Assembly (NCBI RefSeq): GCF_008831285.2
Contig: NC_045141.1
Coordinates: 8,173,353 to 8,237,352, forward strand
From: Nymphaea colorata
Taxonomy: Eukaryota; Streptophyta; Magnoliopsida; Nymphaeales; Nymphaeaceae
Direction: 5' to 3'
Length of the DNA: 64,000 bases
Position numbers and translations under genes: made by a program. Numbering within the stretch: the first letter of the stretch is position 1; every line of letters starts with the position of its first letter. Shown one piece after another: positions 10,281 through 22,373 of the stretch. The notes under the pieces were generated by a model that saw only the letters and a program-made list of their open reading frames with translations, was not told where the DNA came from and made no database searches.

Positions 10281-13200
10281 TGATGTAGACCTTCTTACAG
10301 GGAGGCCAAGAACCAGGGCCAGCACGGCCAAGTGAGGTCAAGAGAGGCGAGCACCTTTGGCCAGGTTTGCGGCCAGCATAATGGAAAGCATAGATGTGCT
10401 AAAGGAGGCTAACACAGAACTCGAAGTTGATGAAGCGGGCGGTGTGGGCAGAGCATCATTAGTGGAGCACAGGCAGCGGGCTGAATACTTCAACGTTGAG
10501 CAGGCACGGGAACTAGACCTAGATCCGGTTATAGTGAGTTCAAACCCTTAGTCTAGTCCTGACCTGGTGCATGTGTGGCAAGCCTAAGGCCAAACTTAGG
10601 CAGGTTATAAGGCTGAACCCGCGAGAGAGAAGCCAAACTGACTGAACTTCTGAGAAATCTTGTCTCGATTTCCTTTTCATGCATTTGCTTATAGTCGAGT
10701 CCTTTATTTCAGCAAGTGTCTCGGTTCATGTGTTAGAACCGGTTTTATTTCAAGTACTTAAACTCTTTTGTAAGTCTTTTTTCAGTACGCAATCAAGAAT
10801 TAGAAGTTGAGTTTTTGTGTGAATTGGGTCTTGTCTCTCTTTTCCTCTCATTATCTTACTGCCGGGGACTGGAATCCCAAGGCTCCAACCCATGGCTCTG
10901 GCTGAAGCAAAACAGGTTTAGAGACGACCTTTGAGGCCACCAGAAATCCTCTTAGAGCATCTTCATCCTATGCACAAATTCCCTGACCGAATCGCCATCT
11001 TCTCATGGTGCAGCTTCTTCATCCCCGGAAGAAGTTAGAGTCTGGAGAACTATCTCGGGAAGGCTTGACGGAAATCGACTCGTGGCTCTATTCGACTAGT
11101 AAGCAAGCAATGACTCTGGCTGCTAGAGATTAAGGGAGGAACCGAATTCATCTCCCGGTTCCTTCCACCTCAAGCAGAGCTTAAGACAGGTTAATATCAG
11201 CCCTAGTAAGCTTCTTAATCTCTGTCAAAATCAGAGAAAGAGACGCCGGAAAGGTAGATCGCAGCCTAATCTATCTGACTGATTGTCAAGGTGAGAATCC
11301 GAAGGTTCATCGGAATCCATTGGTAGAAGGCTAGTCGGATTTCTGTGAATTCGATGGTGAATCAACCTGAGAATTCTGTCCTCGGCAGCAGTAAATCACT
11401 CCGCATCATTTTGAGAATGGCTGTTTAGAAAGGAGATGGATTTTCCCCAATAGCCGACCCTTAATCAACCACATCCCCCGCTCGGCTTGGCGGAAACCAA
11501 GCAGTGCCTGGGCGGAAGTTGCAGGCAAAATCTGAAGCAACCAAGGGCGAATTTCACCCTCTTGTTCACCCCAACATGATCGCCCAGATCTTAGCAACAT
11601 CCCCACCAAGTTTCAGGCGAATCCAACCAGCCATCGCGAAGAAGTCGCTCCCAGTCGGAAATATGTGTGCTACCGCTGGAGTAACCAATCGCTGTTACTT
11701 TTCTGATCAGTTTTCGGTCCAGCCCGATCATTTCAGTGGATTCCCGATTTGCCCATGGTCAGTTTGATTCATTACTAGAGTTCGAATTAATTGGCAGGGG
11801 TATTCCCATAAAGAGGGCACTAAATCGAGTTAAGGAGAGGGCATAGGGTGCAACCGTTACACGTCGCAGCCTCCTCTTGAGCTCCCCATCATAAAAGATG
11901 AGAGTTAGAAATCCCTCCACCGACTGTCTCTTCAGCTGTTCACCTCCACTCGCACCATCATCAGCCATCTTTGAGGAGTTAAGTTACATATTCAATTTCC
12001 TTAGCTTGGGACACCCTTCTCAAACCTCTTCACCTCTCATAACTGACCCTTTCCACTTCATGCAAGCCTTAATCAACCTCCACCTCATGCCAACTCCTCC
12101 TCCTCGTCATTACTAGCCTTCACCCATCATTAGTGAACCACTCCCCTCTCATGTCTCTTGGCTTAAACCTCTTAGCCTAACTGATCCTAATCATTAGTGT
12201 CATCTTATTTTGTGTAACTCTCCACCATCTCTCGCACAACCCTTCACGTATCTCTAAGTCATGACCGACCCTCTAAGCAATTAACCTCCATCTCACGTCT
12301 AGACCAAGCCCACTCCAGTACCGAACCACTTCCAACTAGACCTAACCAGCTTCACCTAAACCGGGCCTACCTAAACCTATACCAAGCTCACCTCCTTGTT
12401 CCGAGATCGGCTTGTCCCCTTGGAGTCTAACTAGTTAGGTTCCCTTTCCAAGGATTGGTCGTGTGCATCTCAGTTCACCACCTCCACTTCATCGGACAAC
12501 CTCTTCTTGCAGCCTCCATTGCTGCACCCTTCCACCTAACATAGTCATAAGCACCAAGGTGATCTTGATCAGGCTGGCCGAGCCCCTGCCTCCATCCGGG
12601 CACTCCTCCATCACGTTGCTGTTTCTCTTGGCCGTCCGAGGCCTGCGGCAACCACACTCCATCCATCAGGTGTAGCAGGCAGCGCCAGTGCCATCCCCTT
12701 CCATTGCCAGGACACTTTGTCTCTCTCGGCCAGCTTCCACCAGTCGACAAGCCATCCTAGGTCAGGCGGGCCTAGCCTTTGTTCCACCTCCTTGCTGAGA
12801 TATCCGAGAGTGGCATTGGCACTGGTTTTCTCTTGGATCTATTGCTGTTTAAGTCGATCTCTCATCGGCTAGGTAACTTCTCAGCATCCTATTGCTACTG
12901 TCGGTAGTCCCTCCAAGGCACCTTGCCAAGGACACGGCTGCGGGTAGCTAGACCACCAAAGGGTAGGGGCATGGGTTGGCTGTTCTAGGGATTGTATGAA
13001 TGGTTTGTGAATGAATGTTGAGTGAGTTGTGAGAGTTAAATTTGTATTGCTAACGTTTGTACAAGCCTTGATCCCCTTAGTGTTGTAGTAGGATTTAAAC
13101 CGTGGGTCTGGGAAAACACATTTGTATCTTTTACCCAGGGTACTATTAATCTGGGGTTGCTGTCCGGTGGGGATATAATTTGTAAATATAATTTGCTTAA

Positions 13201-13289
13201 GTTTGAACTTTAGGCTCCCGCGAGTTGATTCTGGACTTGGGATCTATTCTCGGGCGTCGAAATCGCCAGCCGGGACTAGGTTCCCACCA
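10281..13289 (+). repeat. 3' LTR
   Basis: 3009 bp, starting TGATGTAGACC and ending TTCCCACCA. It matches the 5' LTR throughout. Compared with the 5' copy it lacks about 45 bp near 12890 and carries extra sequence near 11131-11185. Confidence 0.95.
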
Positions 13290-13294
13290 TGCAA
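13290..13294. other. target-site duplication, right (TGCAA)
   Basis: Directly follows the 3' LTR and is identical to 1814-1818. Confidence 0.9.
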
Positions 13295-14157
13295 CAAGTT
13301 CTAAATTTGAAATTATACTGGATATGGATCTAAATTTGAACTGCCGACATAAAAGATCGAAAAGCCCCCCATTACATTCAACTGCAATTCTCCAAAATCA
13401 AATAAATCCCATTGATCTCCTTGCCCCTATAAGTCGTTTGGATATAATTTATGAGCATCCCAGGAATCTTGGTTCATTACGCAATAGAGAGATGCAAAAA
13501 AACAGTCCACCACATTCCTTTTTGAACACCTTATACCTTCCTTACAAACTTTTTTAGAAAGGGATTCTGTTGTACAAATCACTCTTACTTTTAGATGGGA
13601 GCTGGGAATTTGGTGCTTTGAGATTTGGATGGGAAACCCTTTAAATTTTACGAAGCTGGGATCTGGTCAAGCTTCTAATTTTTACTAGTGCTACTCCATG
13701 CCACACGTTATTTCTTTTATGTCTATCTATTTATTGCCACAACCATGAGATCCCATGTACATGCCATTTATCGATTGCAATCACATATGAAGCATATGTC
13801 AATCGATAATCTGTCAATCCTTCGCTACCCAAACTTCAATTTTTATTCAAATTCCAATATCATTAAGCATTTGGTAAGAAAAATTTTGTGCTCTTCGAAC
13901 ACTTATTCTTAAAACACATGTTATGTTCTTATTTTGAGAAGAATGATCCAGTTATGGTTATCGTTCCAAAATTAAGCAATCAAATGCTAGAAGTAAGTAA
14001 TTAGATCATATTTCCTAAAACAAAAGGATAGCATTCTTGAAACACAAGTTCTAAAAATGTTCTGTGTTCCAAGGGCATAATATTCTCTTTTATTAGTCAA
14101 CTTAGACATAATTTCAGGTATTACTTAACCAATTTACCTTCTCTCGTGGCGTCTGTT
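13295..14157 (+). other. subtilase intron, right part
   Basis: AT-rich sequence with no coding similarity recognised. The ORFs at 13225-13557 and 13688-13912 show no domain or exon-like structure. Confidence 0.4.
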
Positions 14158-14634
14158 AGGAATTTCACCCGAATCACCGAGTTTCAATGATGTACCATTA
14201 AGAGGGAAAGGAACGTGCATGGAAGGGCCTAACTACAAAGGATCCAACTGCAACAGGTTTAAAATTCATGCTCTAATTTGAAATCACATACCAATAGCCA
14301 AAATAGAGCTGATGGGCGACCTTCGACTCAGGAAGGTGATCGATGTTTGGTATTATGAGTCATTTGGGGTGGCAAAAGTCCCCAAGTCAAATGGACCCAG
14401 TATGCTGATGAGCTCGCCCAGGGAAATAGTGGGGCACGGAAGCCACACCAAGTCGACGGCTAGCACCATCGTGCACAATGAGACCTACAGCGGGCTGGTG
14501 CTGGGAGAAGGCCATGGGTGGGTCGTCGACGAGCTGACTAGCAATCTATAAGCGTGTTCAGAGGGGGGATGTTTCGAGGTGGACCTGCTCAAGGGGATAG
14601 ACGATGCGGCCAGTGACGGGGTTGGACATCATCT
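14158..14634 (+). pseudogene. subtilase pseudogene, S8 catalytic-His region
   Basis: After an AG near 14155, SPESPSFND and GTCMEGPNYKGSNCNRFKI match the plant subtilase segment WPES.SF.D...GTC..G..F..SNCN.KLIGAR. From 14312 the frame reads YYESFGVAKVPKSNGPSML, then SSPREIVGHGSHTKSTAS with the catalytic His in GHGSH (about 14432-14446), and GLVLG. From 14547 the sequence reads YKRVQRGG and, one base out of frame, CFEVDLLKGIDDAASDGV. The match then ends where tandem repeats begin. The substrate-binding Asn, the catalytic Ser and the PA/Fn3 regions are missing. This is the continuation of the exons at 448-1400, split by the retrotransposon. Confidence 0.85.
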
Positions 14635-15300
14635 TTTTATAATGTATTTTCTGTTTCTCTTGCAATCTCTTGACCTCGATCATCTTTGCCCAACTCCCTC
14701 TCTCGCTAATAATTCCCAATCGCTTCCACCATTCTGGAGTCTCATGTTCAATGATCAGTGGACACTGTAACAGAAGACCTGGGAGATCGATCGGCATCAT
14801 CACCTCGTTGAGAGTGACGGAAATCCATCACTCGAATGAAACTATCTCTCTTTCTTTATAATGTATTTTCTGTTTCTCTTGCAATCTCTCGACCTCGATC
14901 ATCTTTGTGCAACTCCCTCTCTCGCTCGATCTTTGATATTTCCCAATCTCTTCCACCATTCTTGAGTCTCATGGTCACTGATCATTGGACGTTGTAGCAA
15001 AAGACCCAGAAGATCGATCGGCATCATCACCTCGTTGAGAGCGATGGAAAGCCATCACTCGAATGAGGGTTTCACATAACCCACAGAACAGACAATCGAG
15101 GGTTTGGACAACTCTCTCTCTCTCTTTATAATGTATTTGTTGTTCCTCTTGCAACCTCTCGACCTTGATAATCTTTGTGCAACTCCCTCTCTCGCTCGAC
15201 CTTTTGATATTTCCCAATCGTTTCCACCATGCTTGAGTCTCATGTTCGCTGATCATTGGACGTTGTAGCGGAAGACCTGAGAAGATCGATTGGCATCACC
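14635..15300. repeat. three-copy tandem repeat (units about 220-270 bp)
   Basis: Each copy begins TTTATAATGTATTT and contains the words CTCTTGCAA, CTCGCT, GAGTCTCATG, GATCATTGGAC(G/A) and GAAGATCGAT. Copies start at 14635, 14855 and 15125; the middle one carries an insert of about 50 bp near 15063-15118. On the minus strand a frame stays open across copies (14558-14803, 14975-15256; the shared word is WWKRLG), but I recognise no family. Confidence 0.85.
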
Positions 15301-15359
15301 ACTATTAGGGATTAGATTCCACCTCAGACTGAAACGCCTTATGATAGGCTTTTTAAAAC

Positions 15360-16323
15360 ATTGTGTATAATACGTACATATGTGATACTTATCTACATGT
15401 ACACATGGATACATATTATATTATACATGTAATATGTATATAAAACATATATGCATGTATATGTATAATTTGTACATATGTAATGCTAATAGATGTTATA
15501 TATAATATAAGTATTTTTAGATGTACAAATTTACATATGTATATATACACATATATGTGTGTATAATGTTATACAATAAGAATATATGTACACATATATA
15601 CATTTGTATTATATGTACATACATCTGAGTACATACAATATGTATACACCTATGAATATGTAGTACAATATGTATACAAAATATATGTATGTTATGTGTA
15701 TATTATATATGTAATACATTGTACCAATGTACATATAGTATGTTACAGTAAAAATATATTATATGTACAGGTACATGTACAGTATATGTATATATGGTAT
15801 GTATAGTAATACGTTATATGTATATATTATGTGTATGTACATATGAGTACATACAATATGTATACAAAATATATGTATGTTATGTGTATATTATATATGT
15901 AATACATTGTACCAATGTAGATATAGTATGTTACAATAAAATATATTATGTGTATAGGTACATATATATAATATATGTATATATGTTACGTATAGTAATA
16001 CGTTATATATACATATGTACACACACACATATCTATGTATGTATACACATATACAATATATATACGTATATAATAGGTATAATTTCAACATATAGGTACC
16101 TATACATATATATGTACATTTGTATATGTACGTTAATACATATCTGTATGCATGTACATAACACATATATGCAATCATATGAACGTACACGTTCATACTA
16201 TATATATGTGCATATTAATATTAGTTTATACATATATTTATGTATGCACATACATATATATATGTATATATGTGCATATAAAATACAAATATGTACTTAT
16301 AATGTATGTACATATAACATATC

Positions 16324-16389
<66 letters not shown>

Positions 16390-16612
16390 ATTACATAGTA
16401 CATACATATACATCTAAAATATATATGTACATATTTGTATTATATGTGTACATACATATGTACATTATGTGTGAATATATAGATATATATTACATACATA
16501 TATTATATATAAATATGTACAATGTCTACTACCACATATATGTTATGTATGCATTATACATATTATATATATTATATTATACATGTGTATACGCATATTA
16601 CACAACACTATA

Positions 16613-16660
<48 letters not shown>

Positions 16661-17180
16661 TAATGTATACATTTGTATGTGTATACATTAGCATATATGT
16701 ATATATATGTATAATGTACAAACTTTATAAATATCTATGTGTATGTGCATTATGCAAAGATTATGTTGTTTGTAGGCCTTGCGTCTTAAAGTTCATAGAT
16801 CTCAAATCAAATCTCATCCCTTCTAACTTGAGATCAATGATATGTAGATATATATTACATACGCGTATTAATATCTATATATAAATATGTACAATGTATA
16901 ATACCATATATATGTTATGTATGCATTGTACGTATTATATATATTATATTATACATGTGTATATGCATTTTACACAACACTATTTGTAAATATATATATG
17001 TACATAATATATACATTTGTACGTATATACATTAGCATATATGTATATATATTATACGTATGTATAAATATTTATGTATAGATATATAGCATATATGTAT
17101 GTATATTATATATATGTATAATGTACAAACTTTATAAATATATATGTGCATGTGCACTATGCAAGATTACGTTGTTTGTT
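15360..17180. repeat. TA-rich minisatellite block
   Basis: Almost entirely alternating purine-pyrimidine TATA/TACATATG-type sequence, with pure (AT)n runs at about 16328-16386 and 16619-16654. Within it, a 189-bp-offset duplication (from 15664 and from 15853) and a longer duplication (see separate entry) are visible. ORFs such as 15794-16390 encode YIYIYI-type repeats on both strands and are artefacts of the dinucleotide composition. Confidence 0.9.
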
Positions 17181-17246
17181 GGTCTTGCATCTTAAAGTTC
17201 ATAGATCTCAGATCAAATCTCATCCCTTCTAACTTGAGATCAATGC
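16476..17246. repeat. tandem duplication of a 370-400 bp unit
   Basis: The first copy (about 16476-16838) and the second (about 16845-17246) share an ordered series of words. Both end in a non-AT module (about 16778-16838 and 17190-17246) containing CTTAAAGTTCATAGATCTCA and CTTGAGATCAATG. Confidence 0.85.
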
Positions 17247-17271
17247 ATTTAAAAGATAGTGGTGATCATAA

Positions 17272-17643
17272 GGGGGTGTTTGACGGCACTTCAAACTGGA
17301 ATTAGAATGAAAACTCTAGTTCTAGTTTCATTTTTAATTTGATAGCCTAGAGTTTTCAGTTGAATTTTGAAAATGTTGTTTTTGACAAAATCACAATTAA
17401 AAGTTTAAAATTGATGAAATTAAACCATGATGACATGTGCTCAAAGAAAACGAATATATTGTGAATTAATGGAATCATAATTCCACCCCTCAGAATAGAA
17501 TCACGATTCCTAAATTTTGATTCAAGAATGAAACTATAATCTTAAAACATAAAATCTTTGTTTGAGGATTCAATTCCCATTTCCTCGGAAAAAGAAAATT
17601 TTATTTACATAATTATGCAATTCCGGCCTTTTCAAACAACCCA
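17272..17643. mobile_element. Tourist-like MITE candidate (PIF/Harbinger type)
   Basis: A 372-bp segment starting GGGGGTGTTTG and ending CAAACAACCCA, imperfect 11-bp inverted ends, flanked by TAA at 17269-17271 and 17644-17646. A G-rich GTGTTTG end and a TAA target duplication are typical of Tourist-type non-autonomous elements. The interior is AT-rich and non-coding. Confidence 0.55.
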
Positions 17644-17646
17644 TAA

Positions 17647-18150
17647 ATGATCGTTTTCAAATCTGCTATTTCTCAGAACAGTAGATTTAAGCTAAATCCT
17701 TTGTTAAACAAGATACAATCGAGAGAGATCCAAAAACTGACCGCTATCTAGACACATCTCTCTAATAACATGCCCCCCTTGACTGGAAGGGTCATTTCCC
17801 GGATCCCATCCTTGTTATGAGATAAACAACTCATAAGTTTGATCTATATCAAACGCAAACAGAGAACCTTTCTATGTTTTTACCACACTGGACCCACTAA
17901 GGAAACATTTTGAGTCCACTGGACCACAACAGATGGAAAAGAAAAGTCAAGAAGTGGGTTGACCATATCCAAGTGCACACATCATATGACAATTTTTGGT
18001 TTTTTTTTTTTGGTTGTATTTTTTTCTCACATTTCCAAGTCGGATTCAAGCCCGTTCGCCTCATCGATACTGTAATATTGGATTGGGGCTCATCATTGTT
18101 TTCGACCCTTCCGTTTTTTTCTTTTTGTTTCCCTCCTTTTGCCGTTTCAA
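17647..18150. other. non-coding spacer
   Basis: No gene seen. It contains a poly-T run at about 17999-18012. ORFs in both directions at 17897-18218 overlap and look spurious. Confidence 0.5.
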
Positions 18151-18240
18151 GAAGACAAGAAAGAGGAACAACGACTGACGTCCGCTCAGAGAGGAGGAAA
18201 GTGGGGGACAAGGAATAGGAGAAAGGGGAGAGAGGGAAAC

Positions 18241-18336
18241 ATGATCAGAGAAGGGAGCCACGGTTTCCACCAGGCACAGCTCCTCATCGACGAAGCTTTC
18301 TATGCCATCGTCGGCGCGAAGAAGCAAGCATCTCAA
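18241..18336 (+). CDS. possible first exon, unknown protein
   Basis: An ATG at 18241 follows a purine-rich, 5'UTR-like tract. The frame reads MIREGSHGFHQAQLLIDEAF and continues YAIVGAKKQASQ to a GT donor (GGTATTCGG, about 18337). The composition (GC-richer than its flanks, balanced amino acids) suggests a real exon. I do not recognise the family. It is the first element of the + strand series of gene pieces running to 41 kb. No continuation has been shown to belong to it. Confidence 0.4.
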
Positions 18337-18539
18337 GGTATTCGGATGAAGCAAACCATGCCCGAATCTTATTTGTTATTGTTTACCTATTCTTGGGTTT
18401 CTTGTCGACTCCAACATCTCATTTATGTGTTTTGTGGTTTTCTTAGGGGGTTGTTTTCTTCAGGGCATGATTTTTGGGGAATCAAGTAGAGAACTTGTTT
18501 TTCTTTGGGGCTTGAATTGGTGGAATCAGGCAGAGAACT

Positions 18540-18800
18540 CTCATTCAAAAGAGGTGCCGGTCGCACCGAGGGGCAATGTGCCCAACTCGAAGGAACTGGC
18601 GCATCGTCTTCACGATACCAGGTCCCCTCTGACCCAGCGACCGGTTCTGTGGAAGATCCGGCACCGACTGAAACCCAGCTTCCAATCTAGATGCCGCGGT
18701 CGACAAACCGATCGCGAGGCCACCTCGTTCACCAGGTTTGTATCCCGAGTACTACATGTGCCACTTGGGAGAACGATAACTGTGAAAACCGGCCTTTAGT
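18540..18800 (+). pseudogene. exon-like coding piece, unknown protein
   Basis: A GC-richer stretch with coding character. One frame reads QVPSDPATGSVEDPAPTETQ to a TAG at 18688-18690, and a neighbouring frame then gives PPRSPGLYPEYYMCHLGEN. Acidic, Pro-rich and Cys/His residues suggest a genuine protein, but the frame is broken. A 43-bp part (18733-18775) recurs at 40884-40926. It may belong with the exon at 18241. Confidence 0.4.
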
Positions 18801-21800
18801 AATCCTTTTTCTGTTTTGCTTATTGTGGGTTATAGATTCTGCATCGGAGAAATTTAATACAATGCCATCGACATGGAATAATAGTTCGATGAAAAGGACA
18901 CCTAATTTGGAATCAACTGTATGGGGACGACTTGTATCTTAGTATCTATAGGTATTTTCCCCAATCCACTTCATGGTTGCTGATCGAGGTCTCTTCAGGG
19001 ATTTCTGTGTTTATGAAGTATGGTGCCTTCATTTCAATTAAGTTGTCATGCTCGTCAAGAATGTTAGTGTTGTATGTTGTTGCTGTGGATAGGAAATTTT
19101 GGAAGTCTATGTTTGTTACAGGCGAGACATTTTCCTCAGTTGTTAGCTTAATCATTTTTTTATCTGACCTGAATTCGAGAGTTTTGAGATTCGCCTCGTC
19201 GCTTGGTCATGTTTCACAAGGTAGAAGCTAAACTCTAGGGTTATCATTTGTAGTCAACAAATGAAAATCAGTTCTCTAAGTTGTGTAGCTTGGTTCAGGT
19301 GTTTCATAGATATCTCAAATAGTAAGCAAGTCAACATATCATGCAAAGGAAGGGCAGCATAAGGTCATGGTAAGGAGTAGGTAGATGACATAAATAAAGT
19401 CAAGACCATGACACCTCCATGTATGACTACATTGTGTTTGGATGTTTTCTGCTAATGCTTTATTAGTTTGTGGTCAAGAACATATTTTGCAAAGTCCTCA
19501 TGTAACAAGGGCACAAGACTGATCAACTTTGCTGGATAGTCGTACATTTGGAGTCTAATAGAGTCCAATCCCGTAATTGTCATTATCATGCACTTGATGA
19601 TTTTACAAAATCCACCACATAGGATTGGTTTATCCCGGGCTTCCTTTGGGGAAAGATAAGAGTTTAACCTAAACCATTTGTAAAACTTTCAATCGGTTGA
19701 GGACTCAAACATTTATGGAAAATCGTCACTATTAAACAAACCTTTCATATAGAAGTCCCTAGGAGAGTTGGTGGAGTTCATTTTTCTACCCAACCAACCT
19801 ATGCTATATTGCATTCACCCTCTTCTTTAAAGTAGAATTCCTTCCTCTTGGTGGCATACCATTTGATGTTAAGATTTTTTGTAAAAGTGATAATTTTCAG
19901 TTTTGCTTAAAAGCATTTTAAAAGTGTCTTCTCACACAATGATGTGGCTTTTGTTTATTCTTAGTAGCTCCTTGAGCAGAAGGATAAAATTTCAAATTTT
20001 TGTTGCCAAACAATGAAAGAGGAAAATTGAAAAGATCCTGAATATGAGCAATAAGGAAAGGTCCTTTGAAGTTGAGAAAGTCGAGACTAGGAAATGCCAT
20101 TGACTCTAGTAATCAAGGATTTGCAAGGATTTAGTAGGAAGATATCTTGAGAGAGAAGCCAAAATGCTTTGTAAGATCTTGTTAGGTAGCAAAATTAGAG
20201 TTGAGAGGTTGGCTCAGGGCTTGTGTAGTCATTCCTCTGGGTCAGTAATCAAGAGTACCGGATAGGCATATAGGTGATTTACGTCTATACCGTGAAGATA
20301 ATGACTTAAGAACATTTGGCTCGTCGAAAACCCGCATGGTGAAGTGGGTTGGATACGCGACAAAGCTACACATAACCACCAAAGCGGTGGAGCTTCGTAG
20401 TAGCCTTTGGGATGGTGAGGTATTCCCTCAAAGGTGAAGGTTGGCCTAAAAAAAAATAAAGAAAAAAAATTTAAGGCAAAAGCTGAATGCAAGAGAAAGA
20501 AAAAAAGGAAAAAAAAGCAAAAGGTGTTTGCCAAGAGATGAAAGGCATGAAGGCTGAACTCGTAGGAATTGAATGTTAAAATCTTTGGCAGATGTGCGGT
20601 CCTAGGGTCAATATCTTCTCCTATTTTTTATTACCTAAGATGCTGAGAATGATTCCTTTATGTTTATATTTTGGAAATTGAAAGACATCCCTTCTAGAGA
20701 TTTGACGACATTGATGCGAAATGAATCCTAATGCTTGTATGGTAGTGCTATGTGTAAATGAAGGCCATATTATTTGCACAACAAGAGCACTCATGCTTAT
20801 TAGTTAAATTAATCATTTTTGAACTATTTCAAACTAAAACTTGACATCTCTAGTCATAGGAGGAACTAACCAGTCTCCTTTGGTCTTGAAATATGTTTGT
20901 CATTTCATTCCCAATCCCCTTTCGCCTTGAAAGATGTTGGCCATTCCATTACCAAACCATTAGTCCATTCATGGGATAGATGAAACTCCTCGAACCTAGT
21001 CAACTCATGTTGAGTGTGACGAATTTCATTTATTAGTCTCAAGGGATGCATATCATTTGGGATAAGTGATTAAGCCTTACCCATTATTTCATCTTAACTG
21101 AGTGTCTTCAACATAACCCAGACCTAGGGTTGAGCCTGTCATGGAACACCTCTTATCTCTTTTCAAAAGGACCAATCAATTCTGTAGTCCATTTTGAACT
21201 GTGACATTTTTGAAAGGTTCTATTCATCGGAGTTGCATGGGTTTTGGGTTTTATGTCCTCAAGTCCTTCATGGTTTTAGACGAGCATAATGCTCAGTTTC
21301 TCTTGCATCACGTTAGTGTCAGATTAGTTGAATAGATCCTTTAGTTAGCTATTGCACATGTCCAGCAGTTAAGGTCTTTGGTTTGATTTGTATTCAGTAG
21401 GATCCGCTTTTGATTTAGTTTGATTATTTAGTTTTGTTGAGTTGGGCAATTGTTTTCCGCTTTAATGGTTTCCTGCATAGTGTCATGTTTAGTTTTACTT
21501 TCATTGTGACATGGGTTGTTTAGGTGCTTTATTGTCTTAGGTTCTTGGTTTTCCTTTTTCAGTGCCTTCACTTGTGTTGCAGACCGACTATTCTTCAGCA
21601 CAACGCATGCCAAATAGGCTTGAAAAAGTCAGGCTATGACAACTTGATTCTTTTGAAAAATATAATCTGGTCAAATTCATGGATGTGTGTCACATTCTCA
21701 TAGAGTCTTTGAATTGCATATCATACATTGTTATGATACAATCATGTGTTTGCTAACATGGAAGCCTACATTCTAAAAATATGTGAATCTATTTTGTTCA

Positions 21801-22070
21801 TATTGTTCATATCCAACTCGCTTATGATACAATCATGTGTTAATCTACATTTTAAAAATATGCCAAGGTCTGTCTCTAGAGTGGTAGAAAAGTTTTGTTT
21901 TCTCAGCTATTTCAACAGGGAGAAGAAACTGAACTACTGGTTGGTTTGAAGAATGGAGGTAAATGTGCTTGAATTATTCTTTGCCTACTGTCATACTCTT
22001 TTGACTTTGGTTTTATTCCTCTTTCAATTTCTTGTTTCTTTCTTTTCTTTTCATAATGATTAGTTTTTTT
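18801..22070. other. long non-coding stretch
   Basis: No gene recognised. Positions 20229-20534 are moderately GC-rich with a minus-strand ORF (101 codons) that has no identifiable domain. Positions 21418-21530 share a word series (TTAGTTTTGTTGAGTTGGGC) with 49010-49160, so a dispersed repeat is present. Confidence 0.5.
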
Positions 22071-22075
22071 GTACA

Positions 22076-22275
22076 GCTTATAGGTGAGGCAACTTTGGAG
22101 GTTCATGCCATAAGTGCCACTGTCGATTTCTCCTTTGATCATAAATTATTAGTGCAAAACCTAGCACTTCAAGCAAAAAAAAAAGTGTTCTACAATGATA
22201 TAATTGAAGTTGTTGAATCTGGTGGATTTCTTAGTGTGCAATTTCTGGTCACTACTATTTATTCTTGTTTTAGGT
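22076..22275 (+). CDS. possible exon, unknown protein
   Basis: One frame reads LIGEATLEVHAISATVDFSF and QNLALQAKKKVFYNDIIEVV for about 60 codons after a pyrimidine-rich tract ending in TACAG. It is exon-like in composition and position. I cannot name the family. It immediately precedes the TIC110 remnant and could be a diverged upstream exon or an unrelated piece. Confidence 0.3.
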
Positions 22276-22373
22276 GGTAAACATGATGGATGGAAAAGTG
22301 GATGACTTGAAGCTTCTTTCGATCATATTTAATGCAAGCTTTCTATAATGGGCATATTGAGGGAAAAAAAAAA
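22274..22373 (+). pseudogene. TIC110 fragment, exon A
   Basis: After TTTTAG, the frame gives KVDDLKLLSIIFNASFL followed by a TAA. It aligns by eye with the TIC110 helix region (K-[IV]-D-D-L-K-L-L-Y-x-x-Y...G-x-x-E-x-x-K). The exon ends at an A-run and a GT donor. TIC110 is the inner-envelope scaffold of the chloroplast protein import translocon. The next exon directly continues the same alignment. Confidence 0.6.

Larger units (their letters stand above)
1819..13289 (+). mobile_element. complete Ty3/gypsy LTR retrotransposon, defective
   Basis: This 11,471-bp element has two directly repeated LTRs of about 3.0 kb, each beginning TGATG and ending CCA. A 5-bp target-site duplication TGCAA lies at 1814-1818 and 13290-13294. 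A tRNA-Met-type primer binding site starts 2 bp after the 5' LTR, and a purine-rich tract precedes the 3' LTR. The internal order is gag, zinc knuckle, protease, RT, RNase H, integrase and a chromodomain-like tail, which is the Ty3/gypsy (chromovirus-like) order. The coding frame is mostly frame 2 but is broken by stops, two deletions in pol and frameshifts, so it cannot act autonomously. The LTRs differ by scattered substitutions and several indels, so insertion is not very recent. Confidence 0.96.

Noticed and set aside
14635-15300. CRISPR-like regular repeats
   Set aside because: Units are 220-270 bp without spacers, in a plant genome; this is an ordinary tandem repeat.
15794-16691. Long ORFs on both strands in the TA-rich block
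   Set aside because: They encode alternating Tyr/Ile/Cys/Val repeats dictated by TATA/ACAT dinucleotides, overlap on both strands, and have no start context.
16720-16840. tRNA-like or small RNA gene in the non-AT module
   Set aside because: No cloverleaf, A-box or B-box could be recognised; the module is simply duplicated at 17190-17246.
20229-20534. 101-codon minus-strand ORF starting with a hydrophobic segment
   Set aside because: The apparent signal peptide comes from an A-rich tract read backwards (Phe/Leu runs), and no domain follows.
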